From the NCBI GenBank assembly GCA_027063325.1, contig JAMOSA010000234.1, positions 1 to 7,781 on the forward strand: a stretch of DNA of 7,781 nucleotides, written 5' to 3'. Below the pieces are notes generated by a model. It made no database searches, was not told where the DNA came from, and saw only the letters and a program-made list of their open reading frames with translations. Numbering within the stretch: the stretch's first letter is position 1; each line of letters begins with the position of its first letter. Shown here in pieces: positions 1 to 6,729 of the stretch. The position numbers and the translations under genes are program-made. This DNA is from Campylobacteraceae bacterium (GTDB lineage: Bacteria; Campylobacterota; Campylobacteria; Campylobacterales; Sulfurovaceae).

Positions 1-61
1 GGGTATCCAGCCTGAGCCAAAAGAGCAAAGAGGCAGAAAACCCAGAAGAAGAGGTGAATAA
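1..61 (+). CDS. rpsC: 30S ribosomal protein S3 (uS3), C-terminal end only
   Basis: Only the last 19 codons and the stop are present, read in frame from base 2 and ending in TAA at 59-61. The visible tail ends KPRRRGE, a basic Lys/Arg-rich end typical of bacterial S3, which binds the 16S rRNA of the small-subunit head near the mRNA entry. The identity rests mainly on position: rpsC directly precedes rplP in the S10 operon of nearly all bacteria. The AGAGGTGA near its end (about 50-57) also serves as Shine-Dalgarno for rplP, whose start lies 2 bases after this stop. Its start and main domains are outside the window. Confidence 0.85.
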   Translation, partial: GIQPEPKEQRGRKPRRRGE

Positions 62-63
62 TT

Positions 64-489
64 ATGTTGATGCCTAAAAGAACCAAATGGAGAAAGCAAC
101 AAAAAGGGCGAAATCGCGGTAAATCATTCCGTGGTAACAGAATTGAGTTTGGCGAATTTGCTATCAAAGCTGTAGAAGCTGGAAGAATTGATTCAAGACA
201 GATTGAGTCTGCTCGTATTGCTATGACAAGAAGAGTTAGCAGAACTGGTAAAACTTGGATTAGAGTATTCCCTGACAAGCCTCTGACAAAGAAGCCATTG
301 GAGACAAGAATGGGTAAAGGTAAAGGTGGTGTTGAGAAGTGGGTTATGAATATCAAACCTGGTCGCATCATCTTTGAAATGGCGGGAGTGAACGAAGAGC
401 TTGCAAGAGAGGCTTTGACGCTTGCTTGCCATAAGCTACCGTTTAAAACGAAGATCATTTCAAGGGAAGATAGCAATGAAATATACTGA
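64..489 (+). CDS. rplP: 50S ribosomal protein L16 (uL16)
   Basis: This 141-residue protein is L16, a late-assembling 50S protein that contacts 23S rRNA near the tRNA acceptor arms and the central protuberance. The N-terminus MLMPKRTK followed by KGRNRGKS, the RVFPDKPLT stretch (68-76) and RMGKGKGGVEKWV (82-94) are family hallmarks. Arg82 aligns with E. coli Arg81, the residue hydroxylated in some bacteria. The protein is about five residues longer than E. coli L16 (136), mostly from a polar tail ending SREDSNEIY. The first ATG matches the family N-terminus and has AGAGGTGA upstream. Its last 14 bases overlap rpmC in another frame, which suggests translational coupling. Confidence 0.98.
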   Translation: MLMPKRTKWRKQQKGRNRGKSFRGNRIEFGEFAIKAVEAGRIDSRQIESARIAMTRRVSRTGKTWIRVFPDKPLTKKPLETRMGKGKGGVEKWVMNIKPGRIIFEMAGVNEELAREALTLACHKLPFKTKIISREDSNEIY

Positions 490-667
490 TTTGCAAGATA
501 AGAGCATAGAAGAGTTACAAAATTTGCTCAAAGAGAAGAAGCTTGAAGTATTTACACTTAGAGCAAAGCTAAAGACTATGCAGCTTACAAATACTAGTGA
601 GTTGCGTGCAGCAAAAAAAGATGTCGCAAGAATAATGACAGCACTCAATGCTGCAAGAGATAAGTAG
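476..667 (+). CDS. rpmC: 50S ribosomal protein L29 (uL29)
   Basis: This 63-residue protein is L29, a small two-helix protein near the peptide exit tunnel, where trigger factor and SRP dock through neighbouring L23. The family pattern is seen in the first helix region (DLQDKSIEELQNLL), the middle LRAKLKT, and the C-terminal signature around LRAAKKDVARIMT (43-55). The length equals that of E. coli L29. The ATG at 476 is chosen because AAGGGAAG lies at 462-469, six bases upstream, and because an in-frame upstream start at 422 would add 18 residues foreign to the family. It starts inside rplP (14-base overlap), and rpsQ follows after 11 bases. Confidence 0.96.
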   Translation: MKYTDLQDKSIEELQNLLKEKKLEVFTLRAKLKTMQLTNTSELRAAKKDVARIMTALNAARDK

Positions 668-678
668 GGGGTAGAGGC

Positions 679-927
679 ATGCCAAAGAGAATTATATCTG
701 GAACGGTAATCAGAAAAGCCGGTGAGAAGACCGCAACGGTATTGGTGGAGCGTAAAGTGCTTCATCCCCGTTATCACAAGACTGTAAAGAGATTTAAAAA
801 GTATCTTGTACATGATGAGCGAAATGAGACAAATGTTGGTGATACAATCAACGCTATTGAGTGCAGACCACTCTCTAAAAACAAGTCATTCCGCCTTCTT
901 GAGATTGTGAAGAAAGGAGAGGTGTAA
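679..927 (+). CDS. rpsQ: 30S ribosomal protein S17 (uS17)
   Basis: This 82-residue OB-fold protein is S17, a primary binder of the 5' domain of 16S rRNA. It shows the conserved opening around SGTVIRKAGEKTATVLVER (7-25), HPRYHKTVKRFKKYLVHDE (29-47) and the signature region GDTINAIECRPLSKNKSFRL (54-73). The length is close to the 84 residues of E. coli S17. G-rich and AGAGG sequence between the rpmC stop and the ATG (667-677) provides the ribosome binding site. The TAA stop shares its last base with the ATG of rplN, so S17 and L14 synthesis is probably coupled. Confidence 0.98.
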   Translation: MPKRIISGTVIRKAGEKTATVLVERKVLHPRYHKTVKRFKKYLVHDERNETNVGDTINAIECRPLSKNKSFRLLEIVKKGEV

Positions 928-1295
928 TGATTCAGAGTTTCACCCGTCTTAATGTAGCTGATAACAGTGGTGCAAAAGAGATAATGTGTATCAAGGTTCT
1001 TGGAGGTTCCAAGAGAAGATATGCATCTGTTGGAGATGTTATTGTAGCTTCAGTAAAAAAGGCTATTCCAAACGGAAAAGTTAAAAAAGGTAAAGTTGTA
1101 AAAGCTGTTGTTGTTAGAACAAAAAAAGAGATCCAAAGAGAGAATGGTTCTTTGATTAGATTTGATGATAATGCAGCAGTAATTATAGATGATAAAAAAG
1201 AGCCAATAGGTACTCGTATATTTGGACCTGTTAGCCGTGAGACTCGATATGCCGGTTTTATGAAGATAGTATCACTGGCACCGGAGGTATGGTAA
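927..1295 (+). CDS. rplN: 50S ribosomal protein L14 (uL14)
   Basis: This 122-residue protein has the near-invariant L14 length. L14 sits at the subunit interface of the 50S, contacts 16S rRNA helix 14 (bridge B8) and is the docking site for the silencing factor RsfS. The family motifs are VADNSGAKE (10-18), CIKVLGGS (21-28) and GTRIFGPVSRE (95-105). A strong Shine-Dalgarno, AAGGAG at 914-919 followed by AGGTG, lies within the end of rpsQ. Start and stop each overlap the neighbouring gene by one base (TAATG junctions), a tightly coupled arrangement. The C-terminus is slightly variant (SLAPEVW), which is unremarkable. Confidence 0.98.
   Translation: MIQSFTRLNVADNSGAKEIMCIKVLGGSKRRYASVGDVIVASVKKAIPNGKVKKGKVVKAVVVRTKKEIQRENGSLIRFDDNAAVIIDDKKEPIGTRIFGPVSRETRYAGFMKIVSLAPEVW
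1283..1288 (+). promoter_or_regulatory. Shine-Dalgarno of rplX (decides its start)
   Basis: GGAGGT lies six bases upstream of the ATG at 1295 and directly abuts an alternative in-frame ATG at 1289. The spacing rules out 1289 as the start and supports 1295, which also gives the family N-terminus MAKKFKIKRGDKV. Confidence 0.8.
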
Positions 1296-1528
1296 TGGCA
1301 AAGAAATTCAAGATTAAAAGAGGCGATAAGGTGATGATTATCGCTGGTGATGATAAGGGTAAGACTGGAGAGGTACTAAAAGTACTTCCTAAAAAAGATG
1401 CTGTTATTGTCTCAGGTTGCAAGATAGCCAAAAAGGCTATCAAGCCTACAGAAGAGAATAAAGAGGGCGGATTTGTAAACAAAGAGATGCCTATTCATAT
1501 CTCTAATGTAAAGAAAGTAGAGGGGTAA
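1295..1528 (+). CDS. rplX: 50S ribosomal protein L24 (uL24)
   Basis: This 77-residue protein is L24, an early assembly initiator that binds the 5' region of 23S rRNA and sits near the exit tunnel. The KOW motif is clear in residues about 8-34 (RGDKVMIIAGDDKGKTGEVLKV), followed by VIVSG and the terminal PIHISNVKKVEG. It is shorter than E. coli L24 (about 104), and I recall a similar compact form in Campylobacterota. The ATG at 1295 overlaps the rplN stop by one base and is preferred over the ATG at 1289 because of Shine-Dalgarno spacing. rplE follows after three bases. Confidence 0.97.
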   Translation: MAKKFKIKRGDKVMIIAGDDKGKTGEVLKVLPKKDAVIVSGCKIAKKAIKPTEENKEGGFVNKEMPIHISNVKKVEG

Positions 1529-1531
1529 TTG

Positions 1532-2077
1532 ATGAGTAGATTGAAAGAGAAATACCAAAGTATTATTCCCGCCCTACGCGAAGAGTTAGCTATTGAAAAT
1601 GTAATGCAGACACCAAAGCTGGAAAAGATTGTTATCAGCGTAGGTGCCGGTGAAGAGGGAAGAGACAGTAAGCTTATTAAAAATATGGCTGATACCATCT
1701 CTTTGATTGCCGGTCAAAAAGCTGTTATTACATTGGCTAAAAAATCTGTTGCAGGATTCAAAGCTAGAGAGGGATCACCAAGTGGTATCAAAGTAACTCT
1801 AAGAGGTGAGAATATGTATAACTTCTTAGATAAGCTTATATCTATTGCACTTCCAAGAGTTAAAGACTTTAGAGGTGTTCCAAGAAATGGTTTTGACGGA
1901 CGTGGAAACTATAACTTTGGTTTAGATGAGCAGTTGATGTTTCCAGAAGTTGTATATGACAACATTATGAAGACTCATGGTATGAATATCACTATTGTAA
2001 CAAGTACAGATGATGATAAAGAGGCTTTTGTCCTACTTGAGAAGCTAGGAATGCCTTTTTCAAAAGGGAGAAAGTAA
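1532..2077 (+). CDS. rplE: 50S ribosomal protein L5 (uL5)
   Basis: This 181-residue protein is L5, which binds 5S rRNA together with L18 (and L25 where present) and forms part of the central protuberance, contacting S13 across the subunit interface. The signature region LEKIVISVGAGE (30-41), RVKDFRG (109-115) and GNYNFGLDEQLMFPEV (125-140) match the family. The length is close to E. coli L5 (179). The ATG at 1532 is preferred to an adjacent in-frame TTG at 1529 because it is a stronger start codon and has AGGGG at 1521-1525 with normal spacing. The TAA is followed immediately by the rpsN ATG. Confidence 0.98.
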   Translation: MSRLKEKYQSIIPALREELAIENVMQTPKLEKIVISVGAGEEGRDSKLIKNMADTISLIAGQKAVITLAKKSVAGFKAREGSPSGIKVTLRGENMYNFLDKLISIALPRVKDFRGVPRNGFDGRGNYNFGLDEQLMFPEVVYDNIMKTHGMNITIVTSTDDDKEAFVLLEKLGMPFSKGRK

Positions 2078-2263
2078 ATGGCAAAGAAATCAATGATAGC
2101 CAAGCAGAAGCGTAAGCCAAAGTTTGCTGTTCAAGCTTATACTCGTTGCAGTATTTGTGGAAGACCTCACTCTGTATATAGAGATTTTGGTATATGCAGA
2201 ATTTGTCTAAGAAAGATGGCCTCTGAGGGGCAAATCCCAGGCATGCGTAAAGCAAGCTGGTAA
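2078..2263 (+). CDS. rpsN: 30S ribosomal protein S14, zinc-binding short form (uS14, type Z)
   Basis: This 61-residue protein is the short S14 found in the 30S head next to S3, S10 and S19. It carries a complete zinc-ribbon: Cys24-x2-Cys27 and Cys40-x2-Cys43, with the surrounding YTRCSICGRPHSVYRDFGICRICLR pattern split by an Arg/Pro/His loop, and ends GQIPGMRKASW as usual. The long, cysteine-free form of about 100 residues occurs in E. coli. The zinc form is typical of Campylobacterota, Firmicutes and Thermus. AAGGGAG at 2064-2070 lies seven bases before the ATG. No second S14 copy is in this window. Confidence 0.98.
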   Translation: MAKKSMIAKQKRKPKFAVQAYTRCSICGRPHSVYRDFGICRICLRKMASEGQIPGMRKASW

Positions 2264-2278
2264 TTTAAGGAGTAAAAG

Positions 2279-2674
2279 ATGATGACAGACATTATTGCAG
2301 ACTCTCTTACTCGAATAAGAAATGCTGCTATGAGACGACTCGAGACTACGGAACTTCTCCACTCGAATATGATCGAAGCTATAGTTTCTATTCTTGTAGA
2401 GAAGGATTATTTGGAGAGTTTCTCAGTCGAAGAGAACGGTAACAAGAAAACTATCAAAGTTGTACTAAAGTATGATGATAATGGTAGAAGTGTAATCAAT
2501 GAGATTAAAAGAATCTCAAAGCCTGGTAGAAGAATCTACAAGAGCAAAGATGAGATCAAAAGATTCAAAAATGGTTATGGTACATTGATTGTATCTACAA
2601 GCAAAGGTGTACTTCCTAACGACGAAGCTTATAAGCTTGGTGCCGGTGGCGAAGTAATCTGCAGTATCTGGTAA
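2279..2674 (+). CDS. rpsH: 30S ribosomal protein S8 (uS8)
   Basis: This 131-residue protein is S8, a primary 16S rRNA binder of the central domain. In E. coli it is also the translational repressor of the spc operon, acting near the rplE start, but I did not establish such a site here. Motifs are DSLTRIRNA (8-16), RISKPGRRIY (78-87), and the C-terminal GTLIVSTSKGVL (101-112) with GGEVICSIW at the end. Two adjacent ATGs exist (2279 and 2282). The first is chosen because AAGGAG at 2267-2272 is six bases upstream and the MMTDII start aligns with the usual M-x-x-DII. The second would cost one residue. Confidence 0.97.
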   Translation: MMTDIIADSLTRIRNAAMRRLETTELLHSNMIEAIVSILVEKDYLESFSVEENGNKKTIKVVLKYDDNGRSVINEIKRISKPGRRIYKSKDEIKRFKNGYGTLIVSTSKGVLPNDEAYKLGAGGEVICSIW

Positions 2675-2687
2675 GGGAGGGTTTAAT

Positions 2688-3224
2688 ATGTCAAGAATTG
2701 GAAAGAGACCTGTTGAGATTCCCTCTGGTATAGAGGTATCTGTAGATGGTACAGCTTTAGTGGCAAAAAAAGGTAAAATTGAAAAGAGATTAGAGACTTA
2801 TGGCAGAGTAAATATCGAACTCAATGACAAAGAGGTTGTATTCCACAGAAAAGATGATTCAAAACAATCTTCTGCTTTTTGGGGTACATACAGAGCTTTG
2901 TTTAACAATATTGTGATTGGTCTTGATAAGGGATTTAGCAAATCTTTGGAGATCAATGGTGTTGGTTACAGAGCAAATGTAAATGGCAAGACTCTTGAGC
3001 TTCAGTTGGGATTCTCTCACCCTATCAATTATGAGATACCAGAAGGTATTGATATTAAGGTAGAGAAGAATATTATTACTGTAAGCGGTACTGACAAACA
3101 AGCAGTTGGTCAGGTTGCAGCTGAGATTCGTGGATTTAGACCACCTGAACCATACAAAGGTAAGGGTGTTAAATATACTGACGAAGTTATCATCCGCAAA
3201 GCCGGAAAATCGGCCGGTAAATAA
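2688..3224 (+). CDS. rplF: 50S ribosomal protein L6 (uL6)
   Basis: This 178-residue protein is L6, which binds helix 97 of 23S rRNA near the sarcin-ricin loop and the factor-binding site. It opens with the typical MSRIGKRPVEIPSG and has two similar domains, about residues 1-82 and 83-178, consistent with the known internal duplication of the fold. The second domain contains the family signature PEPYKGKGVKY (153-163) followed by EVIIRKAGK. The length is one residue more than E. coli L6. The Shine-Dalgarno AAGGGAGG at 2673-2680 overlaps the rpsH stop and is seven bases from the ATG. Confidence 0.98.
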   Translation: MSRIGKRPVEIPSGIEVSVDGTALVAKKGKIEKRLETYGRVNIELNDKEVVFHRKDDSKQSSAFWGTYRALFNNIVIGLDKGFSKSLEINGVGYRANVNGKTLELQLGFSHPINYEIPEGIDIKVEKNIITVSGTDKQAVGQVAAEIRGFRPPEPYKGKGVKYTDEVIIRKAGKSAGK

Positions 3225-3235
3225 GGAGTACAGGT

Positions 3236-3592
3236 ATGTTAAAAAGTATTCAAAAGAAAAAGAACAGAGTTTACGCTCAAAGAAAGCGTCGTGTTCGTGG
3301 TCGTATCTCTGGTACTCAAGAGCTGCCTAGAGTAACTGTATTTCGCTCAAATAAACACTTTTATGCTCAAGCTATTGATGATACAAAAGGGCATACTTTA
3401 GTATATGCAGATGGTTGTAAACTGGGCTTGAAAGCTACAAAAGAGGATGCACAAAAGGTAGCCGAAGTATTGGCTGAAAAGTTGAAAGAGGCTGGTATCG
3501 AGTCTATTGTATTTGATAGAAACGGCTACCTTTATCACGGTGTTGTAGCATCATTTGCTGATGCTCTAAGAAATGCCGGGATTAAGTTTTAA
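3236..3592 (+). CDS. rplR: 50S ribosomal protein L18 (uL18)
   Basis: This 118-residue protein is L18, which binds 5S rRNA and, with L5, anchors it to 23S rRNA in the central protuberance. The basic N-terminal segment (KKKNRVYAQRKRRVRGRISG, residues 7-26) is the rRNA-binding tail. PRVTVFRSNKHFYAQAIDD (31-49) and FDRNGYLYHGVVASFADALR (93-112) match the conserved core. The length equals the bacterial norm (117 in E. coli). AAGGAG at 3223-3228 overlaps the rplF stop, seven bases before the ATG. rpsE follows after 12 bases. Confidence 0.98.
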   Translation: MLKSIQKKKNRVYAQRKRRVRGRISGTQELPRVTVFRSNKHFYAQAIDDTKGHTLVYADGCKLGLKATKEDAQKVAEVLAEKLKEAGIESIVFDRNGYLYHGVVASFADALRNAGIKF

Positions 3593-3604
3593 GGAATCGA
3601 TGAG

Positions 3605-4048
3605 ATGGAAAATATAAACAGAGAAGATTTCGAAGAGGTAATCGTTAATATCGGTCGTGTTACCAAGGTTGTAAAGGGTGGTAGAAGATTCCGTTTTACA
3701 GCATTGGTTGTTATTGGTGATAGAAAAGGTACGGTTGGTTACGGATACGGTAAAGCAAAAGAGGTACCTGATGCTATCAAAAAAGCTATTGATGATGCAT
3801 TTAAAAACCTTGTAAAAGTCAATATCAAGGGTACTACTATTGCACATGATGTTGAGCATAAATATAATGCAAGTAGAATTATCCTAAGACCAGCAAGTGA
3901 AGGTACCGGAGCAATTGCCGGTGGTGCTGCAAGACCTGTAATAGAACTTGCTGGTATCAAGGATGTTATTGCAAAGTCAATTGGCTCAAACAATCCAAAC
4001 AACTTAGTTAGATGTACTATTGAAGCTCTAACTAGAATCAAAGGCTAA
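3605..4048 (+). CDS. rpsE: 30S ribosomal protein S5 (uS5)
   Basis: This 147-residue protein is S5, which lies at the mRNA entry site and the S4/S5 interface that controls decoding accuracy. The N-terminal double-stranded-RNA-binding-like domain runs over about residues 9-72, with VTKVVKGGRRFRFTALVV (19-36) and GYGYGKAKEV (45-54). The C-terminal domain has PASEGTGAIAGG (96-107) and SNNPNNLVRCT (128-138). The protein is about 20 residues shorter than E. coli S5, at both ends, a length I associate with Campylobacterota. AAGGA at 3591-3595 precedes the ATG by nine bases. The usual next gene, rpmD, is missing: rplO starts ten bases later. Confidence 0.98.
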   Translation: MENINREDFEEVIVNIGRVTKVVKGGRRFRFTALVVIGDRKGTVGYGYGKAKEVPDAIKKAIDDAFKNLVKVNIKGTTIAHDVEHKYNASRIILRPASEGTGAIAGGAARPVIELAGIKDVIAKSIGSNNPNNLVRCTIEALTRIKG

Positions 4049-4057
4049 GGAGCATTT

Positions 4058-4456
4058 ATGGGTTTGCATAATCTACAACCGGCTCCTGGCTCTACTCATA
4101 AGTCTAAGCGTGTGGGTAGAGGACAGGGATCTGGTACAGGAAAGACAGCAGGACGCGGTCAGAAGGGTCAAAAGTCAAGATCTGGATACAGCAGAAAAAG
4201 AGGCTTTGAGGGTGGTCAGATGCCACTTGCAAAGAGATTGCCAAAGATCGGATTTACATCTCGTGTTGTTAAGCCTTATGTTATCAATGTAGATAAGGTA
4301 AAAGCTGTAGCAGAACTTGAAGAGATCACTCTTGAGAGCATTAGAGGCGTACATAAGATGAGCAAGAGTGTAACTCGTGTTAAACTTATTGGAAGTGGTG
4401 CTAAAGATTTGGTTGCCAAAATCAAGGATGATGCCGTTACGACCAGTAGGAAGTAG
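4058..4456 (+). CDS. rplO: 50S ribosomal protein L15 (uL15)
   Basis: This 132-residue protein is L15, a late assembly protein with a long extended N-terminal arm buried in 23S rRNA. The Gly/Lys/Arg-rich arm (residues 14-52: SKRVGRGQGSGTGKTAGRG and onward to RKRGFEGGQMPLAKRLPK) is unmistakable. The globular part follows, ending around VKLIGSGAKDLVAKIKDDAV. It is about 12 residues shorter than E. coli L15 (144), largely at the C-terminus. AAGGAG at 4047-4052 overlaps the rpsE stop, five bases before the ATG. secY begins two bases after the stop. Confidence 0.98.
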   Translation: MGLHNLQPAPGSTHKSKRVGRGQGSGTGKTAGRGQKGQKSRSGYSRKRGFEGGQMPLAKRLPKIGFTSRVVKPYVINVDKVKAVAELEEITLESIRGVHKMSKSVTRVKLIGSGAKDLVAKIKDDAVTTSRK

Positions 4457-4458
4457 TC

Positions 4459-5721
4459 ATGGGAAATGCTTTGACTCAAAAGATCCTGATAACTTTGGGA
4501 TTTCTATTTGCCTATAGAGTTTTAGCATATATACCAGTACCCGGGGTTGATTTGGATGTAATCAAAAGTTTTTTTGATCAAAATGCCAACAATGCCCTTG
4601 GGCTGGCAAATATGTTTAGTGGAAATGCAATCTCAAGAATGAGTATCATTTCTTTAGGAATTATGCCTTATATTACAGCAGCAATCGTTATGGAACTTCT
4701 AGCTGCAACTTTCCCTACACTTGGACAGATGAAAAAAGAGCGTGATGGTATGCAAAAATATATGCAGATCATTCGTTATGGTACTATAGGTATTACTATT
4801 GTTCAAGCTATTGGTGTATCTATAGGATTAGAGGCTATGAAGGGTGCAAACGGTCAAAGTGCAGTTATGATTGATTCTGCTGAATTTATTACTTTGGCAG
4901 TATTTTCTATGCTTACTGGTACAATGCTTTTGATGTGGTTTGGTGAGCAAATTACCCAAAAGGGTATTGGTAATGGTATATCTCTTATAATTTTTGCTGG
5001 AATTGTATCTGGAATACCAACAGCAATTGGTCAAACTGTAGCTGCTGTAAACTCTGGTACTATGAATTTCTTGGTGGTACTTGCAATACTTGCCATAATG
5101 CTTATTACTATAGTAGTTATTATATATGTAGAGCTTGGTGAAAGAAGAATACCAATTAGTTACTCCAGAAAAACAATTATGCAAAATCAGCATAAGAGAG
5201 TGATGAACTATATACCAATTAGAGTAAACCTATCTGGTGTAATTCCTCCAATTTTTGCAAGTGCTGTTTTGATGTTTCCTCTTACACTGCTTCAAGCTAG
5301 TACAAATGAGTATGTAACAGCAATTGCAGATATACTTCATCCTGGTGGACTTGTATATAATACAGTAATGTTTTTACTTGTAATATTCTTTGCATTCTTC
5401 TATGCTTCTATTGCATTCAATGCCAAAGATATTGCAGATAATCTCAAAAGACAGGGTGGTTTTATACCTGGAGTTAGACCAGGAGAGCAGACTGCACACT
5501 TTTTGAATGAGGTTGCTAGTAGATTGACAGTATGGGGTTCATTATATCTAGCTATCATATCTACATTGCCATTTATTCTTATAAATACTATGGGTGCATC
5601 ATTCTATTTTGGTGGTACTGCAGTATTGATTGTAGTTCAGGTAGCACTTGATACTATGAGAAAGATAGAGGCTCAAAGAATGATGAATCAGTATGAGACA
5701 TTAGGAAATGTAGGTCTATAA
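4459..5721 (+). CDS. secY: Protein translocase subunit SecY
   Basis: This 420-residue inner-membrane protein is the channel of the SecYEG translocon, through which SecA or the ribosome moves proteins across or into the membrane. The usual ten hydrophobic segments can be followed, starting at about residues 8-28. Family landmarks are GIMPYITAAIVMELL (68-82), the plug region before it, the signature LMWFGEQITQKGIGNGISLI (158-177), ISYSRK (233-238), and the cytosolic loop RQGGFIPGVRPGEQTA (331-346). Arg340 in that loop corresponds to the SecA-critical Arg357 of E. coli. The Shine-Dalgarno AGGAAG (4448-4453) lies in the end of rplO. The stop overlaps the map start by one base. Confidence 0.98.
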   Translation: MGNALTQKILITLGFLFAYRVLAYIPVPGVDLDVIKSFFDQNANNALGLANMFSGNAISRMSIISLGIMPYITAAIVMELLAATFPTLGQMKKERDGMQKYMQIIRYGTIGITIVQAIGVSIGLEAMKGANGQSAVMIDSAEFITLAVFSMLTGTMLLMWFGEQITQKGIGNGISLIIFAGIVSGIPTAIGQTVAAVNSGTMNFLVVLAILAIMLITIVVIIYVELGERRIPISYSRKTIMQNQHKRVMNYIPIRVNLSGVIPPIFASAVLMFPLTLLQASTNEYVTAIADILHPGGLVYNTVMFLLVIFFAFFYASIAFNAKDIADNLKRQGGFIPGVRPGEQTAHFLNEVASRLTVWGSLYLAIISTLPFILINTMGASFYFGGTAVLIVVQVALDTMRKIEAQRMMNQYETLGNVGL

Positions 5722-6476
5722 TGGCTATAGCACTGCGAAAAAAGAGTGAGATTGATACTCTAAGAAGAGCTGGAGCTGTAGTTGGACAAACTTTGGAGTA
5801 TCTTCGCTCCAAAGTAAAGCCAGGTATGAGCCTAAAAGAGGTAGATACGCTTGGTGAAGAGTTTCTACGCTCTTTGGGAGCTGAACCATCATTTAAAGGT
5901 CTTTATGGCTTTCCTGCTGCTGTTTGTACATCTGTAAATGAAGTTATTATTCATGGAGTTCCAACAGATTATATACTCCAAGATGGGGATATATTGGGTA
6001 TTGATATTGGTAGCAAGTTAAATGGCTATTATGGTGATGCTGCTATAACTATACCAGTTGGAAATATCTCTGAGGATGATGAAAAACTTATTAAATGCTC
6101 TAAAGATGCTCTTTTTAATGCAATTGACTCTATTAGAGTTGGTATGAGATTTAAAGAGTTGAGTAAAATTTTGGAAGACTCAATTGTAAATGCCGGTTAT
6201 GTGCCTCTTAGAGACTATTGTGGACACGGTATTGGTGCAAAGCCGCATGATGAACCAAATATTCCAAACTATTTAGAAGGTAAACCAAACCAGGGACCAA
6301 AGATAAAAAATGGTATGGTTTTTTGTCTTGAGCCTATGGTGTGTCATAAAGATGGAACTCCACTACTGCTTGAAGATGAGTGGTCAGTTGTGAGTAGTGA
6401 TGGATTAAGAGGTAGCCACTATGAGCATCAAGTGGCAGTAGTAGATGGTAAAGCAGTTATTTTGACACTGCCTTAG
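5721..6476 (+). CDS. map: Methionine aminopeptidase, type I
   Basis: This 251-residue cytosolic metalloenzyme removes the initiator methionine from nascent proteins with a small second residue. All catalytic positions are present: His78 in the VIIHGVP motif, metal ligands Asp95 (GIDIG), Asp106 (YYGDAA), His169 (CGHGIG), Glu204 (FCLEP) and Glu235 (HYEHQ), plus His176. The order and spacing are those of the pita-bread peptidase fold. There is no N-terminal extension, so it is the short bacterial form (type Ia). Its ATG overlaps the secY stop (TAATG) and has only a weak Shine-Dalgarno, so it probably relies on coupling to secY. The secY-map-infA order is typical of several bacterial phyla. Confidence 0.97.
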   Translation: MAIALRKKSEIDTLRRAGAVVGQTLEYLRSKVKPGMSLKEVDTLGEEFLRSLGAEPSFKGLYGFPAAVCTSVNEVIIHGVPTDYILQDGDILGIDIGSKLNGYYGDAAITIPVGNISEDDEKLIKCSKDALFNAIDSIRVGMRFKELSKILEDSIVNAGYVPLRDYCGHGIGAKPHDEPNIPNYLEGKPNQGPKIKNGMVFCLEPMVCHKDGTPLLLEDEWSVVSSDGLRGSHYEHQVAVVDGKAVILTLP

Positions 6477-6491
6477 TTAAAATAGTTTAAA

Positions 6492-6497
6492 AAGGAG
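6492..6497 (+). promoter_or_regulatory. Shine-Dalgarno of infA, supporting a TTG start
   Basis: AAGGAG ends five bases before the TTG at 6503. No ATG or GTG at a usable distance gives the IF-1 N-terminus, so this site fixes the non-ATG start. It lies in the 26-base gap between map and infA, the largest gap in the operon. Confidence 0.8.
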
Positions 6498-6502
6498 TTT
6501 AC

Positions 6503-6721
6503 TTGGCAAAAGATGATGTGATTGAAATTGATGGTAAAGTTGTAGAGGCACTTCCAAATGCCACTTTTAGAGTAGAGTTGGAAAACGGACATGTAGTATT
6601 GTGTCATATAGCTGGAAAAATGAGAATGCACTATATCAAAATTCTACCCGGAGACAAGGTAAAAGTTGAATTGACTCCATACAGTCTGGATAAAGGCAGA
6701 ATCACATTTAGATACAAATAG
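6503..6721 (+). CDS. infA: Translation initiation factor IF-1
   Basis: This 72-residue protein has the family-standard length. IF-1 occupies the A site of the 30S during initiation and assists IF-2 and IF-3. It is a single OB/S1-like fold: MAKDDVIEIDGKVVEALPNA (1-20), FRVELENGHVVLCHIAGKMR (22-41), MHYIKILPGDKVKVELTPY (42-60) and SLDKGRITFRYK at the end. All are near-consensus. The start codon is TTG, supported by AAGGAG five bases upstream and by alignment of MAKDD to the family. It is the last gene of the operon seen here: the expected rpmJ and rpsM do not follow, and a hairpin begins nine bases after the stop. Confidence 0.98.
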   Translation: MAKDDVIEIDGKVVEALPNATFRVELENGHVVLCHIAGKMRMHYIKILPGDKVKVELTPYSLDKGRITFRYK

Positions 6722-6729
6722 TACTTACC

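Noticed and set aside
422..475. N-terminal extension of L29 from an upstream in-frame start
   Set aside because: The extra 18 residues are out-of-frame rplP sequence, no L29 has them, and a good Shine-Dalgarno lies just before 476.
1289..1291. ATG at 1289 as the start of rplX
   Set aside because: It directly abuts the GGAGGT ribosome binding site with no spacer. The ATG at 1295 has a six-base spacer and matches the L24 N-terminus.
1529..1531. TTG as the start of rplE
   Set aside because: The ATG at 1532 is the next codon, is a stronger start and gives the family N-terminus MSRLKEKY with good Shine-Dalgarno spacing.
3106..3330. Plus-strand open frame spanning the rplF-rplR junction
   Set aside because: It overlaps two certain ribosomal genes in another frame and has no recognisable protein features.
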